A stretch of DNA of 64,000 nucleotides from Hymenobacter telluris (GCF_017313265.1 NZ_JAFLQZ010000002.1:62001-126000), one strand, 5' to 3'. Positions 45,077 to 53,640 are shown, counted from the first letter of the stretch. The notes: generated by a model from the letters alone, not told the origin. Numbers and translations: made by a program.

Positions 45077-45493
45077 ATGCGCCTCTCACACTCTTTGCTC
45101 GCCCTGTCCCTGCTGACGGCCACTACGTTCAGCTGCGCCCGCCGCAACAAAAACATTCCCGAAGCTAAATCAGTAACGGTTGCGCCGGCGCCGGCCCCCA
45201 CGGTAGCCCCCACCGCCGCCCGCGACCTGGCCGACGTAATGACCGACGAACTGAAGCTGCGCCCCGATCAGCAGCAGAAAGTACGGGCCATCCTAAGTAG
45301 TACTGCCGAGCAAGCCAATGCGGCCCAGAAGCAGTACGCCGGCAACCGCCCCGCTCTCCTGACCGAGCTGAAGCGCATTAACGCCTCATCCGACAAACAA
45401 ATGCAGCAAGTGCTGACGCCCACGCAGTATCAGCAGCTCAAAACCAAGCAGCGCCAGATGCAGGCCCAGATGCAAAGCCGCAAAGGCAGCTGA
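45077..45493 (+). CDS. Small lipoprotein, Spy/CpxP-like
   Basis: 138 residues with a lipoprotein signal (MRLSHSLLALSLLTATTFSC). After a Pro/Ala-rich linker, the C-terminal half is a basic/Gln-rich helix pair (ELKLRPDQQQKVRAILSS, TPTQYQQLKTKQRQMQAQ) like the LTxxQ proteins of the Spy/CpxP group, which act as periplasmic chaperones or stress sensors. This family call is by pattern only. Confidence 0.65.
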   Translation: MRLSHSLLALSLLTATTFSCARRNKNIPEAKSVTVAPAPAPTVAPTAARDLADVMTDELKLRPDQQQKVRAILSSTAEQANAAQKQYAGNRPALLTELKRINASSDKQMQQVLTPTQYQQLKTKQRQMQAQMQSRKGS

Positions 45494-45591
45494 TTCATAG
45501 AAACCTCCGGACGCAGGCAACTCTTTGGGCGGCAACTACATCTGCCGCATCAAACAGAGTTTAGTTGGTATTCGCCTTATTCCCCTGCGTC

Positions 45592-46095
45592 ATGAAAAGA
45601 AGCTTCTTCTTGCTGAGTGCTGCCCTGCTGCTAGGCTACACGGCCCCGGCCCAAACCAAGTCCGCCGCTTCCAGCCAAGCGGCGCTAGCCCGGCAGCTCA
45701 ACCAATTGATGCGCGACCCGGCCAAGCCCAAGCAGGACGTGCTGATTGTTCTTGATGGCTGCCACGTTCAGCAAATCATCCGCGACCGGGACGCGGACGT
45801 GAACCTGGATAATCCGTTGGCCGTGAGCTTTGCCAGCGGCAAGTCGGGGTGGGCGGTGAGCACCAGCAACGGGTTTTTCGAGTTGAAAATGGATTTCGAG
45901 TGGGCGGATGTAACGGCCGTGAGCTATGCCCGCTCCGATGACAAAAACCCGAAAGCATTGTATGAGATTCAAATCAAGCGGCAGAAGAAAAACAGCACCA
46001 ATAGTTCTGAACTTCAGTTATATACCACTGATGAGGCCGTGGTGAAGAATCTGGTAGGGCGCCTGAACAAGCTGCGGCAAAGCTGTAGCCAGTAG
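45592..46095 (+). CDS. Secreted hypothetical protein
   Basis: About 167 residues from the ATG at 45592, with signal peptide MKRSFFLLSAALLLGYTAPAQ. The mature part is alpha/beta with two Cys, one in LDGCHVQQII and one in KLRQSCSQ near the end. No family recognised. It lies 98 bp after the Spy-like gene on the same strand, so an operon with it is possible. Confidence 0.65.
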   Translation: MKRSFFLLSAALLLGYTAPAQTKSAASSQAALARQLNQLMRDPAKPKQDVLIVLDGCHVQQIIRDRDADVNLDNPLAVSFASGKSGWAVSTSNGFFELKMDFEWADVTAVSYARSDDKNPKALYEIQIKRQKKNSTNSSELQLYTTDEAVVKNLVGRLNKLRQSCSQ

Positions 46096-46121
46096 GCAGC
46101 ACCCATAACATTTCGAGGGGC

Positions 46122-47261
46122 ATGGCCGTTGGCGTACCCGAGCCAACCCTATTCCTCTCCCGCATGCGCCACCAGTCCTATCTGCTGCACTTCAACCCCA
46201 AGCTGAGTTTGAACTCGGCCGGCAAGCACGTCCGCGACGGGCTTTCTACGGTATTGCGTACCGGCAACAACGTGTGGATGAGCTGTGATGAGCGCACCAG
46301 CATCGAGCGGCTGCGCCTGACGGGTACGCACGAGCTAGGTGCCCATTGCCGCTACGAGTTGGCGGAGCTGCTCGACCTGGGCGACGACGCGGAAGTGGAA
46401 ATCGACATCGAAGGCATGGCCGAGGCCGAGCACTACCTGTGGGTGATTGGCTCGCATAGCCGCAAGCGCAAACAGCCCAAGCCCGACGAGGATGATGTGG
46501 CCCACCAGATTGCCCGGCTGGCTGAGGTGAAAGAAGAGCCCAGCCGCTACCTGCTGGCCCGGATTCCGCTGCAACTCAACCCCACCACCGGCGACTATGA
46601 GCTGCACCGCGAGGCACCCCACCCCACCGACCCCACCAAAACCCTGTGCGCCGCCCAGCTCCGCGGCACCGACACCACCAACGACCTGCTGGACCTGCTG
46701 GCCGAAGACCCGCACCTAAAGCCCTTCATGCAGATTCCGGGCAAAGACAACGGGTTCGATATTGAAGGGCTGGCTATTGCTCCCGATGGGCGGTTGTTTG
46801 TGGGTTTGCGCGGGCCAGTGCTGCGCGGTTGGGCCATCGTGCTGGAGCTGTTGCCTTGCGAAGACAAGCACGGCCGCCTCCGCCTCGATAAGCTGCCGGG
46901 TGCCACGCAGAAGTTTTACAAAAAACACTTCCTCGACTTGGGCGGCATGGGCGTGCGGGAACTGCGCCAGCGCGGCTCCGACCTGCTGCTGCTCGCCGGC
47001 CCCACCATGGACCTCGATGGTACCATTGCCGTGTATTGCTGGCCCGATGCCCTGCGTTGCGAACAAGACAGCCTGATTGGCCCCGATAAGCTACAGCGCC
47101 TTTTCGATGTGCCGCACGGGTTTGGGGCCACTGCCGGCCAGGACAAAGCCGAAGGCATGGCCCTGCTCGACGACCAGCACGTGCTTATCGTGTTCGACAG
47201 CCCGACAAACGCCCGCAAACCCGCCCCCCACCAAGTAACCGCCGACGTGTACAAAATCTGA
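46122..47261 (+). CDS. DUF3616-family protein
   Basis: 379 residues from the ATG at 46122 (ATG at 46164 is also possible). No signal peptide. Features are DIEGMAEAEHYLWVIGSHSR, DIEGLAIAPDGRLFVGLRGP, GGMGVRELRQRGSDLLLLAG and AEGMALLDDQHVLIVFDSP, a beta-propeller with the repeated GLAxxxxG-type turn of DUF3616. Function unknown. It follows the previous gene by 26 bp. Confidence 0.85.
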   Translation: MAVGVPEPTLFLSRMRHQSYLLHFNPKLSLNSAGKHVRDGLSTVLRTGNNVWMSCDERTSIERLRLTGTHELGAHCRYELAELLDLGDDAEVEIDIEGMAEAEHYLWVIGSHSRKRKQPKPDEDDVAHQIARLAEVKEEPSRYLLARIPLQLNPTTGDYELHREAPHPTDPTKTLCAAQLRGTDTTNDLLDLLAEDPHLKPFMQIPGKDNGFDIEGLAIAPDGRLFVGLRGPVLRGWAIVLELLPCEDKHGRLRLDKLPGATQKFYKKHFLDLGGMGVRELRQRGSDLLLLAGPTMDLDGTIAVYCWPDALRCEQDSLIGPDKLQRLFDVPHGFGATAGQDKAEGMALLDDQHVLIVFDSPTNARKPAPHQVTADVYKI

Positions 47262-47345
47262 CGTCCGAACGAACCCTGGCGGCGAGCGTACCAAAACAAA
47301 CAGCTAGGGTTTGGGGTATGGAAGTGCCTACCTATTGCCCCTTTT

Positions 47346-47852
47346 ATGGCGTTACTGCGCACTCCCGAAACCACTCACCGCGTCCATTTCCAGGATTGCG
47401 ACATGCTGGGCCACCTCAACAATGCCCGCTACCTCGACTACTTCCTCAACGCCCGCGAAGAGCACACCACCCGGCACTACGCCCTCAACCTCGGCGAATT
47501 GTCGCGCGAGCAGGGCGCGGCCTGGGTGATTACCAAGCACCATATCAGCTACTTGCGCCCCGCCGTGCACGCCGAAGTGGTGCTGATTCGGACTCAGCTC
47601 ATTCATTTCGACAACTCCAACCTGGTGGTGGAAATGCAGATGCTCAGCGAAGACGGCCAGCGCCTCAAAGCGTTGCTGTGGTCGGAAATGGCATTTGTAA
47701 GCGTGAAATCTGCCACCCGCTCCGAGCATTCCGATGCCCTGATGGACATGCTGGAGGAACTGGACGTAGAAGAAGTGCAATACGACGCCGACGGGTTTGA
47801 CGAGCGGGTAAAGCACCTGCGCAAACAACTCAAGCAGCTGCGAAAGGAGTAG
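47346..47852 (+). CDS. Acyl-CoA thioesterase, hotdog fold (YbgC/FadM-like)
   Basis: 168 residues. HRVHFQDCDMLGHLNNARYLDYF is the 4-hydroxybenzoyl-CoA thioesterase-type entry with the catalytic Asp in the QDCDMLGHLNN section. KHHISYLRPAVHAEVVL forms the central strand. A charged helix ends the protein (KHLRKQLKQLRKE). It hydrolyses an acyl-CoA; chain length unknown. Confidence 0.87.
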   Translation: MALLRTPETTHRVHFQDCDMLGHLNNARYLDYFLNAREEHTTRHYALNLGELSREQGAAWVITKHHISYLRPAVHAEVVLIRTQLIHFDNSNLVVEMQMLSEDGQRLKALLWSEMAFVSVKSATRSEHSDALMDMLEELDVEEVQYDADGFDERVKHLRKQLKQLRKE

Positions 47853-47978
47853 CGCCGCTGGCGTGTGCATAACTTGGGCCGAAAGCCGGAAAACCAGAAC
47901 CCGCTGCCGAGGCTGGGCGTACTGAGAAAGAGGCCGGGACACACCCGCCGCCCTCTTTCTTTTTACCATCAGATTATC

Positions 47979-48551
47979 ATGAGCATCTTCAGCAGCGACA
48001 AACTCAAAGGAAAAAAAATAGCCATTGTTGCCACCGACGGTTTCGAACAAGTGGAACTCACCGAGCCCAAGAAATACCTGGAAAATGAAGGCGCCGAAGT
48101 GCATGTCATTTCCCTGAAAAGCGGCTCCATCAAAGGCTGGGACGAAACCGACTGGGGCGACAAAGTGGACGTGGACAAAGTAATAACCGACGCCCGCGTA
48201 GCCGATTACGATGCCCTGGTGCTGCCCGGCGGCCAAATCAACCCCGACAAGCTGCGCGTCGAGCAGGACGTGGTAAACTTCGTGGGTGAGTTTATGCGCT
48301 CCGGCAAAGTGGTAGCTGCCATTTGCCACGGCCCCTGGACGCTCATCGAAACCGGCCTCGTGCACGGCAAGAAAATGACCAGCTACCCCAGCATCAAAAC
48401 CGACCTCAAAAACGCCGGTGCCCACTGGGAAGACTCGGAAGTGGTAGTGGATAAAGGCCTCATCACCAGCCGCAACCCCAACGACATTCCGGCCTTCAAC
48501 AAGAAGATTGTAGAAGAAATTCTGGAAGGCGCCCACGCTCCGCGTAGCTAA
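47979..48551 (+). CDS. DJ-1/PfpI-family protein (type 1 glutamine amidotransferase-like)
   Basis: About 190 residues from the ATG at 47979. IAIVATDGFEQVELTEPKKY carries the Glu of the triad; the nucleophile Cys and its partner His are in AAICHGPWTLIE. PPG-like ALVLPGGQINPDKL precedes it. Members act as deglycases, proteases or chaperones against carbonyl damage. It is close to YhbO/PfpI-like proteins. A terminator follows its stop. Confidence 0.9.
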   Translation: MSIFSSDKLKGKKIAIVATDGFEQVELTEPKKYLENEGAEVHVISLKSGSIKGWDETDWGDKVDVDKVITDARVADYDALVLPGGQINPDKLRVEQDVVNFVGEFMRSGKVVAAICHGPWTLIETGLVHGKKMTSYPSIKTDLKNAGAHWEDSEVVVDKGLITSRNPNDIPAFNKKIVEEILEGAHAPRS

Positions 48552-48567
48552 GCTGTTAGGCTTTATA

Positions 48568-48603
48568 GCAAAGGCCCCGCCGGTTCTCCGGTGGGGCCTT
48601 TGC
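48568..48603 (+). terminator. Terminator after PfpI gene
   Basis: 16-bp arms GCAAAGGCCCCGCCGG (48568-48583) and their complement (48588-48603) with one mismatch and a TTCT loop. The T-run is short. Confidence 0.7.
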
Positions 48604-48681
48604 GTTTCGTGCCTTGGCACAGGTGCTCCGGCCCGGCGGCTTTTCGGCTGTCGGGCCGGATATGCCGGTTCTAAAGCCGCT

Positions 48682-49188
48682 CTAGTAAAGCAAATTCAGC
48701 AACCGGCTAGCCTGCTGGTGATACACCAGGTAAAAGCTCACGTCAAACACGAACAGGAAACCACCTTGCAGCCACAACGAGCGGCCGAAGCCTAGCAGAC
48801 GCTCTGGTAGCCTGTCGGCCGAGGCCGCCCGTGCCCGTAGCCAGCTCCCGATGCACACATACGCCACATCGAGGCCTGCATTGAACAGCAGAATCTTCTC
48901 GAAAGTGAATTGCGCCGTGAGGCTGTCGGGCAGCGTGAGGCCGCCTACGTGGTTGGGTTGGGCCCGGAGCATGCCCCACACCGCCAGCGCCACGTTCACG
49001 AAGTTCCAGCCCAGGTTCATCTGGTGGAAATACACGGCCTCGGTGCGTACGCCGGAGCGGTTCACTTGGTAGCCGCTTATCAGCAGGTTCAGCAGCGCCC
49101 ACGCCCCCAGCACCGCCATGCCCCGTTCGGCCAGCAGCTCCCGGGTTTGGTTGATAACGGGCAGAGAATCGAGTAGGAGGTAAGCCAT
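48682..49188 (-). CDS. Small membrane protein of unknown function
   Basis: 168 residues with four hydrophobic segments (LGAWALLNLLISGYQV, NFVNVALAVWGML, LFNAGLDVAYVCIGSWL, GGFLFVFDVSFYLVY). YFHQMNLGWNFVN and the final YHQQASRLLNLLY are the most conserved-looking parts and match the DUF6992 type known from Hymenobacter, a call made from memory. Function unknown. Confidence 0.7.
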   Translation of the reverse strand: MAYLLLDSLPVINQTRELLAERGMAVLGAWALLNLLISGYQVNRSGVRTEAVYFHQMNLGWNFVNVALAVWGMLRAQPNHVGGLTLPDSLTAQFTFEKILLFNAGLDVAYVCIGSWLRARAASADRLPERLLGFGRSLWLQGGFLFVFDVSFYLVYHQQASRLLNLLY

Positions 49189-49211
49189 GAAGTAGAAGCT
49201 AACTGAACAAC

Positions 49212-49259
49212 TATAACACCAGAAAGGGAAGCCGCTAGGCCTCCCTTTCTGGTGTTATA
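49212..49259 (-). terminator. Terminator of porin gene
   Basis: Perfect 18-bp arms (49212-49229, 49242-49259), 17 bp after the end of the minus-strand porin gene. Confidence 0.7.
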
Positions 49260-49276
49260 AACTCGCAATGAAGAAT

Positions 49277-49948
49277 TTAGTTGGTGAAGCCCACCCCAAC
49301 GTACACCTGAAAAACACCGTTTTTCACGTCTTTATACACTCGGGTGGCAGTAGCAGAATCTTTGTAGATGTCAGCCAAACCCAAGTCGTATCGGGCACCC
49401 ACGCGGGCCGGCCCTATGCGCGCTTCTAAACCACCAACCACGCCGTAGTCGAGGCTGTGCAGGCCAGCGCTGGATATGCTTTTCTCGTCTCCGGCATCTT
49501 TCACCCGCACCAGCAACGATGCCTGCGGCCCGACATGTACACTCACGTTGTCGAGGAAGTTGTACACGAAAAGCACGGGCACCTGAATGTAGTCCAGCCG
49601 GGTTTCGCGCGTGGTGGCCGTGCCGCCGGGAGGTGCCATTTTATCATCGTAGCCTTTGCGGCTGAACAGGATTTCCGGCTGAATAGACACCTTGTCGTTC
49701 AAACCGAATTGGGCATATACGCCAGCGTGGTAGGTTTTCAGGTTCAACAGCACATCTTCGTACGTGTCGCGGTTGCCACCCCGGATATCGGCCAGGTTGA
49801 AGCCGCCTTTGATGCCGAAGCCGTTGTTGCGCGAGTCGCTGGTGGAAGGCGCGTAATCGGTGGAAGAGCGCACCCCGTCAACGCTTTGCTGGGCCGACGC
49901 TGCAAAGCCAACGCCGCAAGCTGCAAGTAAGAGAAGTAGTTTTTTCAT
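49277..49948 (-). CDS. Outer membrane beta-barrel protein (PorT-like)
   Basis: About 223 residues from the ATG at 49948, with signal peptide MKKLLLLLAACGVGFAASA. The barrel has strands GFGIKGGFNLADI, AGVYAQFGLNDKVSIQPEIL and IQVPVLFVYNFLDNVSVHVG, and ends with VFQVYVGVGFTN, an outer-membrane closing strand with terminal Phe two residues before the end. The family (OMP_b-brl_2) is common in Bacteroidota. Its role is structural or transport; unknown in detail. Confidence 0.82.
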   Translation of the reverse strand: MKKLLLLLAACGVGFAASAQQSVDGVRSSTDYAPSTSDSRNNGFGIKGGFNLADIRGGNRDTYEDVLLNLKTYHAGVYAQFGLNDKVSIQPEILFSRKGYDDKMAPPGGTATTRETRLDYIQVPVLFVYNFLDNVSVHVGPQASLLVRVKDAGDEKSISSAGLHSLDYGVVGGLEARIGPARVGARYDLGLADIYKDSATATRVYKDVKNGVFQVYVGVGFTN

Positions 49949-50111
49949 GGGAATAGGGGAGGAGAGGTGGGGCGAAACCCAGGAAGCCACATAAGGGCTG
50001 GCTAGTGGGTTCTAAGCCCCTATACTTTGCTTGGGCCGGAAAGTTGCACTGCACGAATATTCGTTGCGCAAATAATCTCGGCCAGAAGCTAGTATCTCTG
50101 CCAACAGTTAC

Positions 50112-50119
50112 TATCTTTG
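50112..50119 (+). promoter_or_regulatory. -7 element before tRNA-Val
   Basis: TATCTTTG matches the Bacteroidota TAnnTTTG element, 30 bp before the 5' end of the tRNA gene. A second TATCTCTG lies at 50093-50100. Confidence 0.5.
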
Positions 50120-50149
50120 GCTCTTTACGGCCGCCGCCAGACGATTTGC

Positions 50150-50224
50150 GGGGCGTTAGCTCAGTTGGTTCAGAGCATTACCTCGACAAGGTAGGGGTCA
50201 CTGGTTCGAGCCCAGTACGCCCCA
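50150..50224 (+). tRNA. tRNA-Val (GAC), CCA not encoded
   Basis: The 75-nt cloverleaf folds as acceptor GGGGCGT/ACGCCCC, D stem GCTC/GAGC, anticodon stem TTACC/GGTAG, T stem ACTGG/CCAGT, discriminator A. The 7-nt anticodon loop is TCGACAA, giving anticodon GAC (Val). Position 33 is C, where nearly all elongator tRNAs have U; all stems pair. The 3' CCA is absent and must be added. A hairpin terminator follows at 50245-50270. Confidence 0.9.
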
Positions 50225-50244
50225 CGCAAATCACCCGAATCCGA

Positions 50245-50270
50245 AATAACCGTCTGCAAAGGCGGTTATT
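50245..50270 (+). terminator. Terminator after tRNA-Val
   Basis: Stem AATAACCG with complement CGGTTATT and an added inner pair, loop of about 6 nt, then ATCGTTTC. The remaining 276 bp to the next gene shows nothing recognisable. Confidence 0.6.
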
Positions 50271-50546
50271 ATCGTTTCTAATGGAAGTAGAGCAGAGAGT
50301 TTAGACTTGATGAGTAGCTCTTTGCCACCAAGTAAAGGCCGCCGTCTAGCTGATGCAAGTTGCGGAGCAGTTGCCAGTTGAACGGCCGTTGTCAGCACCG
50401 TGTGGCGAACTGGCAGCGGACACCAACGGCAGCATCCGGCTCATCCGTCAGCCCGCTGAAAAGGGAGTTGATAAACGAGGCTCGCTAAGCATTTCGCAAC
50501 TTGGGGTAGCTAAGCTCTTTTATCTCAGTTCTAAGCTCCACCTAAA

Positions 50547-51452
50547 ATGCTCTCCATTGCCTGGGCACCCCTCTACGCGCACCCGTTGCCCGACAATCAC
50601 CGCTTTCCGATGCTGAAGTACGAGTTGCTACCCGAGCAGCTGCTCCGCGAAGGAACGGTGCCGGAAAGTGCCTTTTTCGCGCCCGTTGCGCCACCCGCCC
50701 CCGATATTTTGCGCACCCACGACGCCGACTACTACCAGCGGCTCTGCACCGGCGGCCTCACCCGCCAGGAGGAGCGCGCCACCGGCTTCCCGTGGAGTGT
50801 GCAGCTCATCGAGCGTGAAGTAACCATACTGGGTGGTACGCTGGAATGTGTCCGCCGCGCCCTGCAAAGCGGTATTGCGCTCAATATTGCAGGCGGCACG
50901 CATCACGCCTTCCGCGACCGGGGCGAGGGGTTCTGCCTGCTCAACGACCAAGCCGCCGCCGCCGATTACCTGCTCGCGCACCCGGAACTAGGGGTACGTA
51001 AGGTGCTGATTGTGGACTTAGATGTGCACCAGGGCAACGGCACAGCCCGCATTTTTCAGGATGAGCCGCGCGTGTTTACCTTCTCCATGCACGGCGCCCG
51101 TAACTACCCGCACCGCAAAGAGCACTCCGACCTCGATTTGCCCCTGCCCGACAACACCGACGACGCCAGCTACCTCGCGCTGCTCCGCAGCACCCTCCCG
51201 CGCCTGCTCGACGAGGTACAGCCCGATTTCGTGTTCTACCTCAGCGGTGTTGATGTGCTGGCCACCGACAAGCTCGGTCACCTCGCCCTCAGCCGGGAAG
51301 GTTGCCGCCAGCGCGACGAATTTGTGCTGGGCCTCTGCCACCGCCACCACCTGCCCGTCGTCGTGTGCATGGGCGGCGGCTACTCCCCCCGCATTGCCGA
51401 CATCATTGAGGCCCACGCCAACACCTTCCGCGCCGCGGCCGCTCTGTGGTGA
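50547..51452 (+). CDS. Histone deacetylase-like (HDAC superfamily) amidohydrolase
   Basis: 301 residues. Active-site parts are His119-His120 in GGTHHAF, Asp157-Asp159-His161 in IVDLDVHQGNG (zinc and charge relay), SGVDVLATDKLG, and the Tyr in MGGGYSP. In bacteria this family removes acetyl groups from polyamines, acetoin or other small molecules. It is monocistronic and convergent with the methyltransferase of the polyketide cluster. The last Trp codon and the TGA stop fall in the arm of hairpin v. Confidence 0.9.
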   Translation: MLSIAWAPLYAHPLPDNHRFPMLKYELLPEQLLREGTVPESAFFAPVAPPAPDILRTHDADYYQRLCTGGLTRQEERATGFPWSVQLIEREVTILGGTLECVRRALQSGIALNIAGGTHHAFRDRGEGFCLLNDQAAAADYLLAHPELGVRKVLIVDLDVHQGNGTARIFQDEPRVFTFSMHGARNYPHRKEHSDLDLPLPDNTDDASYLALLRSTLPRLLDEVQPDFVFYLSGVDVLATDKLGHLALSREGCRQRDEFVLGLCHRHHLPVVVCMGGGYSPRIADIIEAHANTFRAAAALW

Positions 51453-51557
51453 GATAGTGAAATGGTGAGGTGGTGAGTTTGACGTTTCGGCTGCGCAAGT
51501 AGCGCCAAACTCACCACTTCACTATCTCACCACTTCACCATTTCACCACCTCACCTG
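51448..51557. repeat. Long intergenic hairpin v (GGTGA words, shared loop)
   Basis: The left arm (51448-51480) reads GGTGAGATAGTGAAATGG and on; the right arm (51507-51555) carries the complement with one more unit. The loop holds CTGCGCAAGTAGCGC. It ends both convergent genes: TGA of the deacetylase at 51450 and of the methyltransferase at 51535. Confidence 0.8.
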
Positions 51558-52254
51558 TCACTATTTGCCAGCGGAAAGCCCAGCGCCACCGCAGAGTATA
51601 GTGTTTGATGCCCGCCTGCCGCAACAAGCGCTGCCAGTCCTGGCGGCTGAAAGAGCGGGCTACCGACAGTGGAGCGTCGTTCTGCACTAGGTATGAGCCG
51701 CGGAACAGGCGGGTCAGCCACTTGATGCTGTAGTACGCCAGTGGGTGGCGGTGCAAGTCGTTGATGATGACGGCCGTACTGACTTGGGCTTGGCACTGCG
51801 CTAGCAGTGGCGCCAGAACGTCGTCGGGGAAGTGGTGGCAGAACAGGCTGCACGTGATGATGTCGAACGACTGTTGCTGAAATTCCGGCGAAAAGATGTC
51901 GTGCTGTTGGAAGCTGATTTCCGGGAAGCTCTGAGCTTTGGCGGCTGCGTATTCCAGCATAAACGGGCTGGCATCAATGCCAATCAGCTCCACCGGAATC
52001 TGGCGCTGCCGGGCCCAGCGGGCCACCTGCCGTAACGTGTCGCCGCCGCCGCTGCCCAGGTCGGCGAGGCGCAGCGGGCGGCCCACCGGGAACTGTGGCC
52101 GCAGCCGTTCCAGCGCATCAAGCACCGGTGCGTAGCCACCCAGCCACGTGTTGATGGTTTCCAACTCGTCCAGGTTCTGGCGTAACGCGTCGTTGGCCAG
52201 CGAGTGGTTGTCCATCAACTCTTCTTCCGTCGCACGGCGCGTAAAGTCAGGCAT
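51535..52254 (-). CDS. SAM-dependent methyltransferase of the type III PKS cluster
   Basis: 239 residues. The SAM-binding motif I is LRLADLGSGGGDTLRQVA, with acidic IGIDASPFMLEYA next and DIITCSLFCHHFPDD as post-motif. The N-terminal helical part (TRRATEEELMDNHSLANDALRQ) resembles methyltransferases found with type III PKS genes. It is last of the three-gene cluster on the minus strand and probably O- or C-methylates the polyketide product. The C-terminal GEVVKW is encoded inside the hairpin v arm. Confidence 0.85.
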   Translation of the reverse strand: MPDFTRRATEEELMDNHSLANDALRQNLDELETINTWLGGYAPVLDALERLRPQFPVGRPLRLADLGSGGGDTLRQVARWARQRQIPVELIGIDASPFMLEYAAAKAQSFPEISFQQHDIFSPEFQQQSFDIITCSLFCHHFPDDVLAPLLAQCQAQVSTAVIINDLHRHPLAYYSIKWLTRLFRGSYLVQNDAPLSVARSFSRQDWQRLLRQAGIKHYTLRWRWAFRWQIVTGEVVKW

Positions 52255-52280
52255 TACGTTACTTGCTGAGTTGTTGCGTG

Positions 52281-52415
52281 CTAAAGCAGTTTCCGGGCCG
52301 GAGTATAGGCTGCACGCGGTAGGGGCGGGGCTGGCCCCCGCCCTTGTGCCGGCGCCGTTTCACCGATTCCGTTCGACGACGGGCGGGGGCCGCCCCTACC
52401 GCCAAAACCGCTCTA
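52281..52415. repeat. MITE-like dispersed element, copy C (inverted)
   Basis: 135 bp with ends CTAAAGCAGTTT and AAAACCGCTCTA. The core is the reverse of copies A and B (TTCCGTTCGACGACGGGC). It lies in the spacer between the methyltransferase and PKS genes. Confidence 0.75.
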
Positions 52416-52500
52416 AATGGTTGGTTGGTATTCGATGATTGTTGGTGTGCTGAGATGCAGAGCAGTATTTTTCAACAATTCAACTATTTAACAATTTAGC
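52413..52500. repeat. Weak AT-rich inverted repeat
   Basis: Imperfect arms (CTAAATGGTTGGTTGG and CAACTATTTAACAATTTAG) next to copy C and before the PKS stop. They look like a decayed member of the word-hairpin group. Evidence is weak. Confidence 0.35.
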
Positions 52501-52507
52501 AAATCCA

Positions 52508-53617
52508 TCAACTCACCACCCGCAGCAGCATAGCCTCCAGCGTAAGGCCGGGGCCGAAAGCAAAACTGAGCACGGGCGCGCCGGCATCGGCGGCGGTGAA
52601 GCCACTGAGCAATTCGCGCAGCACGTACAGCACCGTCGCCGACGACATGTTGCCGTACTCGCGCAACACTTTGTAGGCCGGCGCGTTGTCGGCACGGGTT
52701 AGGTTTAGCTCTTGCTCAATGGTTTCGAGGATGCGCCGCCCGCCGGGGTGAATGGCGAAATGCTTGATGTTGGGGAGCTTAACGGGTAGGCGGCGCAGCA
52801 GGTCGTCGGTGAGCTGCCGGATGCCCCTCTGAATCAGCTTCGGTACGTACGACGACAAGGTCATTTCAAACCCGAAGTCGTTGACGTGCCAGGCCATATC
52901 GGCGTGGCCGTCGGGCTCTAGACCGCAGTGAAATGCCTCCAAAGCCAAATGAGGCCGCGTGCCCGAGGGGCGGCCCAGCACCAGTGCCGCCGCCGCCCCA
53001 TCCCCGAATAGCGCATTAGAAACCAGATGGTCTTCTTCGTGGTGCTTCTGAAAGTGCAGCGTACACAGCTCGGTGCACACCACCAGTACCCGCGCATCGG
53101 TATCGGCCCGGCAGATGGCATCGGCCAGTTTGAGGGCGTTGAAAGCCGCGTAGCAGCCCATGAAATTCACGCAGGTACGCTGCACGTTGGAGGGCAGCCC
53201 CAGCCGGTGTACCAGCTCAATGTCTAGCCCCGGCGCGTACATGCCCGTACAGCTCACCGAAATCAGGTGGGTAAGTGAGCTGGCCGGAATTTCGGGGGTT
53301 TGGCTCAAACAGCTTTCAGCCGCCTCGGCTGCCAGCGGCAGCGCCTCGCGCCGGTACGCCTGCATGCGCGCGCCTACCGACGGAAACGGCTCTAAATCAG
53401 GAGTATTCGGGAAGAATGTGAAGTCGCCGTTGGGACGGCCGTAATCCGGCAGTACGGTGTAGCGGTGCTCGATGCCCGACATGCGGTACAGAGCCCGCAG
53501 CTTGCGCGTAGCCGCTTCATCGAATTGCAGGGCCTGGGCCATGAACTCGCCAATTTGAGCTTGCGGAAGACGGTGGGAAGGGTTGGCCGTGCCAATGGCA
53601 CTGAGGTAGCTAATCAT
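52508..53617 (-). CDS. Type III polyketide synthase (chalcone/stilbene synthase family)
   Basis: 369 residues. The catalytic triad is Cys155 (NFMGCYAAFNAL), His290 (FAIHPGGRRILE) and Asn323 (EYGNMSSATV). SVSCTGMYAPGLD and NALFGDGAAAALVLG are further family landmarks, and GFGPGLT-like SFAFGPGLTLEAML closes the protein. The enzyme extends an acyl-CoA starter with malonyl-CoA and cyclises it to a pyrone, resorcinol or resorcylic acid. It is flanked on the same strand by an FAD oxidoreductase (upstream) and a methyltransferase (downstream). Confidence 0.93.
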   Translation of the reverse strand: MISYLSAIGTANPSHRLPQAQIGEFMAQALQFDEAATRKLRALYRMSGIEHRYTVLPDYGRPNGDFTFFPNTPDLEPFPSVGARMQAYRREALPLAAEAAESCLSQTPEIPASSLTHLISVSCTGMYAPGLDIELVHRLGLPSNVQRTCVNFMGCYAAFNALKLADAICRADTDARVLVVCTELCTLHFQKHHEEDHLVSNALFGDGAAAALVLGRPSGTRPHLALEAFHCGLEPDGHADMAWHVNDFGFEMTLSSYVPKLIQRGIRQLTDDLLRRLPVKLPNIKHFAIHPGGRRILETIEQELNLTRADNAPAYKVLREYGNMSSATVLYVLRELLSGFTAADAGAPVLSFAFGPGLTLEAMLLRVVS

Positions 53618-53640
53618 TGAAGGCAGTATACGGGAATAGT

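Noticed and set aside
50005..50304. Open frame of 99 codons across the tRNA-Val gene
   Set aside because: Overlaps a structurally complete tRNA gene; the translated sequence is just the tRNA read through.
50353..50616. Open frame of 87 codons before the HDAC-like gene
   Set aside because: Overlaps the start of the HDAC-like gene in another frame and has no recognisable feature or promoter element.
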